Shown piece by piece: positions 60,555 to 64,000 of a stretch of 64,000 nt of DNA (positions are counted from its first letter, which is position 1; each line of letters opens with the position of its first letter). Source of the DNA: Diospyros lotus (taxonomy: Eukaryota; Streptophyta; Magnoliopsida; Ericales; Ebenaceae); NCBI RefSeq assembly GCF_014633365.1, contig NC_068341.1, positions 9,734,001-9,798,000 on the forward strand, written 5' to 3'. The position numbers and the translations under genes were made by a program. The notes beneath the pieces were generated by a model. It had not been told where the DNA came from, made no database searches, and worked only from the letters and a program-made list of their open reading frames with translations.

Positions 60555-61560
60555 CCCAATTATTCCCTCTAACTAACTTGTGACTCTTTTACCCTCGAGT
60601 CATTTTACTTGGTTGCCCTTTTGGTCCCCACCACTTTTCCCCTCATTCTTTCTTCTCTGACGAGTTTGTTTAATGGGAGTCCTAATAGATATAAACCAGA
60701 AAAAGTAGGATATGGAAAGCATCCTGGACAAAAGTACTTTCCATTGTATTTGTTAAATTTATCTGGAAAGAAATCATGTGACTTCTTAAGATAAATTTTT
60801 CTCCCACGGGATAAATTATCTTGGATTTTACAAATAAGTTATTTTGATATAATCTTATCTTACTCATTTTAACAAACACTATCGAAATACAAAAACAACA
60901 ATGCTGTTGCGAAATATAAAGTCTGTCTAACTTGGGAAAAGAAAGGAAATAAGAACCTGTTCCGTGGCTTTGTATCTTCACATCTTGAAGAGAACACTAC
61001 TTTATTCTCTTTTGTCGTTAATAATGTTTTCCATAAGCATGGTTTTCCTATATGTTGAAATTTTAGAATGCTATCAATTATTACTTATTTGTTTGTTCCC
61101 CACCTTTCATTTATCTATCATATCAAATGGATAGGCTTTACAATTTACAACCTCTTTACAATTTACAACCTTATGTACTTTCATAGGATGCATTTTGGCA
61201 GTGGCAGTGTGCTATGGAGATTTGACAACATGGGAGGTTAATTTAAAACTGGAAAAATAAAATGATACTATTACAAGAACTGGCATGTATATGAACAAAA
61301 CATAATATGTCAGGGAAGACAAGTATAGAACTGGCTCTCTCTCATGGAATGTAATTGCTTTTGTTTGAAATGCTTAAATCCTGTCAACAATTTATTTTTT
61401 CTGTGTCTTAACTCACTGAAGACATATGTAGTTCTATACATATCTATTTGAATGTTGTCCTGTTCTGGTCTTGAATTTGTATTTTCTTCTATGTTAACCA
61501 AATGCTTGAATATATTGGTTGTACCTTTTTGCAGGAAGACTTAGTATCACAATTACTCGT

Positions 61561-61705
61561 ATGGCTTTGGGTAAGCTTTATTTGCCTAGTTTTGTACTTT
61601 ACAATTGGATATGCTACTTAGATAATGTACATGTCAATTTTCTTCTTTAATTTTTTTTTTCTTAAAATGTTTTCAGGGAAAATTAGGATGACATTCTTAA
61701 CTTGA
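61561..61705 (+). CDS. Spliced upstream ORF in the leader of the MGSACC gene
   Basis: A leader exon (61535-61570, acceptor TTGCAG, donor GTAAGC) ends with ATGGCTTTGG. Joined to the next exon at 61677 it encodes 12 residues, MALGKIRMTFLT, and stops at 61703-61705, 47 bases before the main start. Such upstream ORFs often lower translation of the main product. Splicing is predicted only from the consensus sites. Confidence 0.45.
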
Positions 61706-61752
61706 AGAGTTTTGTCATCCTGGAGCTTGTGTTATCCTTTGTTTACGAAAGC

Positions 61753-62080
61753 ATGGGGTCAGCTTGTTGCGTTGCTAGAAAGGATGGAATGTCAACAAAC
61801 AGAACTAGCAGAGAAACTTTGCACAGAAATGCAATATATTCCCCATCATGGAGTTTCCAATGGGATAACCGCAGGCGTGTGGCAGGTGAAAGTGAAAACA
61901 TTTCATATGAACTGTCCCATGGAATGAGTACAAACAGTAGCATGGAGATAAAAGGGGAATTAATTCTAGATAGGAGTAACTTTTCAGGTTGGCTAAGCTC
62001 TTCTGAAAATTTTGGAACTCCAACATCTCAAAAGTCTCCAGTGCATGAAGAACCAGGTGCAAGTACGTTGACTTCTTCAG
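61753..62080 (+). CDS. N-terminal part of an MGSACC protein, RING/U-box family (At1g75400/At1g19680-like), partial
   Basis: The first coding exon runs from the ATG at 61753 to a probable donor after 62080 (TTCAG then GTGAAGC): 109 codons plus one base. It starts MGSACCVARKDGM, a consensus for N-myristoylation of Gly2 with palmitoylation of Cys5/Cys6, then LHRNAIYSPSWSFQWDNRRRVAGE and TPTSQKSPVHEE. From memory these are conserved N-terminal features of a plant family whose C-terminus carries a RING-type ubiquitin ligase domain. No such domain is in view; the remaining exons must lie beyond 64000 or be unrecognised. Two leader exons and an upstream ORF precede it. Membrane attachment and ligase role are inferred. 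Confidence 0.7.
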
Positions 62081-64000
62081 GTGAAGCTTTAAAGAAGTGG
62101 TATCCTGCTTGTGTGCTCTTTCTTAAGTTATTTTTTGGGTTTAGGGTTTAGGGTTTAAATCATTTAAATCTTTTATTTTGATAATTGAAAAAGAAATGGT
62201 TGTCTTTACAATAATTTCCCTCTGTGGGCTCAATGCCCTGTTTATATTTAGGGCTTAATTTTCCTCTATAAGCCTTGTCAAACCATTCCAAATCATTAAT
62301 TTTCTTTTTTTTGTCAAAATAATGCTCACCAATGGTGGTGTTTTCCAATGCTCTATTTTTTGGTAAAATATTTTGATGTAATAGCGTGGATTGTCTTGAA
62401 TGTGGATGAGGTTGAATTTTACAAGTACATGTGGAACTCTTGATTTGTATGGATGTTCAAACTCTGAGAGAGAGAGAGAGCATTCCTACTTGACCCATAT
62501 GGACTATTTTGGGATGTGTTTGGTTAGATAGTGACATAGTTGGGATAGACTTGTGGGTACTGTCTAGAAAAACAATCAGGCCTGCTAATCTGAGGTCCGG
62601 GAAACATTATATTTTACCTTGCGATGGTTGTTTATATAATTATAATTGCCTAAGGAACATGTAGTGGTCTATTGAACATCCTTCATGGTCAAGAATAGAT
62701 TATAGGCTATTATTTCTTGCTCACAAGAGATATTTTCTTTGAAGTTGCTACACTTCCACAGCATTATCCAGAATCTCCATGATTCATTTCCTGGAGGCGA
62801 GATATTACAAGGTAGGGCAACCCTTTGATTTAGGGTACATATTAGATCAGGGTATATTTTCCAAACCAGTTTTGGAGAAGATCAGATTATCTTTTCCCTA
62901 ACTAGTTTTGAGATGCATGCCTGAATATTGTTGAGAGGTGTCCCCCTGTCCTTTTACAGCCCATGTAAGCACATCTTGGTATATGCAGGCGTGTCAACTG
63001 TGATGAAGATTTAGGGCCTATAGCTAACTATGTGTAAGAAAAATACATTAATGAATCACCAAATGACTAACTGGCAGATGTAAGAACACCATGGTTAAAA
63101 AAAAAAAAAAAACTTATTTCATTATTTATGTTGCCACTCAGGTTATGTCCATTGTAAACATTACTTTTATACTATTGGACCTTAAAAGGTTGGATACTTT
63201 TATTTTTGCTCACTATCTATTTTTGCATGTTAGAAGAGTTGTACATTTAAAATAAGTCACAGAGATGCATTTTTATGGTTTTTCTTATGCTTATGTTGAT
63301 CTGATCTCTGATGACATCAAAGCTTGTACTGTTTCTTCACAAACTTAAAGCTTGACATCAAATTTGATCTCGGATGACCTCAAATTTAAAGCTTGTGCTG
63401 TTTCTTCACAGAACTAGACAAATTTATGGTTGAACAGTTGAACTATTTTATATTGTAGACATTGTTATTCTAATGTCTATTTTTTCACTTGTTGAATATT
63501 GGGCTTGTGTTCATGACGAGATCTGTGAACCTGCTAAATAATGCCAGAAGTTTGTCTGCTAATTGTGGCTTTAACCGTGAATACATTTAGTTTTCTGGTT
63601 TGTGTTGCTTCTGCTGGTTAGGCAGTTTGTTTTTGTTACTTTGCATTTTTGCTAATTTTGTGTCCATGAATCTAAGTTCAACTTAATAAAATGCCTAAAC
63701 ATGAGGGCATGGTAATAGAACTCTGAAATTTATTGTTAGCATCTATTAAACACCAACACAGACACGGGACATGAGTACAATTTTTTATTAAAATAATTTT
63801 TTATATTTTTAAAGCATAATAAAGTAGCAAAACTATATTCCAAATTCATAAATATGCATTTAAAATTTCATAAGCTAAAATTCCAAATGAACAACTCTAA
63901 TCTAATTAGCAATCAACTCACAGTCTAGTTGTCTTCATCTCTCACAATCTAATCAATGTTTAAAGAGCTAGGGAATAGAAGTGGGAAGGGTACAAAACTG
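62081..64000. other. Intron of the MGSACC gene to the window edge
   Basis: No further exon could be recognised. 62130-62157 has a telomere-like TTTAGGGTTTAGGGTTTA run. A-tracts lie near 63095 and a GAGAGA tract near 62467-62480. A short duplication (CATCAAATTTGATCTC... and AAAGCTTG...TTTCTTCACA) is at about 63318-63415. The last 250 bases are AT-rich. Confidence 0.5.

Noticed and set aside
62130..62157. Telomere or telomere-proximal array
   Set aside because: Only two to three TTTAGGG units occur; this is a common telobox-like motif, not a telomere.

Overview
This is a window from the nuclear genome of a flowering plant, most likely a eudicot. Genes are split by GT-AG introns, introns and intergenic DNA are AT-rich, and transposable elements of typical plant families fill much of the non-coding sequence: Ty3/gypsy and gag-only LTR elements, MULE, PIF/Harbinger and fold-back DNA elements, and Au-like SINEs. 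I cannot name the species. I assembled five host genes by joining exons at splice sites in phase, plus one host pseudogene.

Layout. 1-3643: gene-free AT-rich DNA with a 1.08-kb fold-back element. 3644-16294 (minus): a three-exon Pro/Ser-rich protein gene (homologue of Arabidopsis At1g76660, 458 aa). Its 10.5-kb first intron holds an LTR element (10488-15298) with a perfect 5-bp target duplication, a decayed gag and no pol. It faces, head to head across about 1.3 kb, a nine-exon plus-strand gene (17578-25295) for an RsmI-type tetrapyrrole-methylase-fold rRNA methyltransferase with an N-terminal extension that looks like an organelle transit peptide. 27996-29698 (plus): a BEL1-like TALE homeodomain transcription factor in four exons. 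32256-39916: a 7.66-kb FAR1/FHY3-type MULE with a decayed transposase, a convergent GRF-zinc-finger gene and an internal exon that looks captured from a UBA-domain host gene. It landed exactly on the TATA-like sequence of a class III peroxidase gene, now a pseudogene (40004-41316). 42968-56887 (plus): a seven-exon GT4-family glycosyltransferase of type II membrane topology. Its 7.7-kb fourth intron carries an antisense, decayed Ty3/gypsy element (46977-52540). About 58440 to beyond 64000 (plus): the 5' part of a gene whose product starts MGSACC (probable myristoylation/palmitoylation). It resembles the RING/U-box family of At1g75400 and has spliced 5' leader exons, a small upstream ORF and a second member of the fold-back family in its leader intron.

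How it fits together. The BEL1-like, GT4 and MGSACC genes correspond by recall to neighbouring Arabidopsis loci (At1g75410, At1g75420, At1g75400, with a second set At1g19700/19710/19680), so the right half looks like an old conserved gene neighbourhood that transposons have expanded. The genes have unrelated jobs (transcription, glycosylation, rRNA modification, probable ubiquitin ligation). The coupling visible is positional: shared promoter space and introns enlarged by insertions. The most unusual items are the MuDR-like convergent layout of the MULE with a GRF-zinc-finger partner gene, its insertion into a TATA box, the in-frame peptide-repeat ORF inside the gag-only LTR element, and the paired fold-back elements with 7-bp target duplications.
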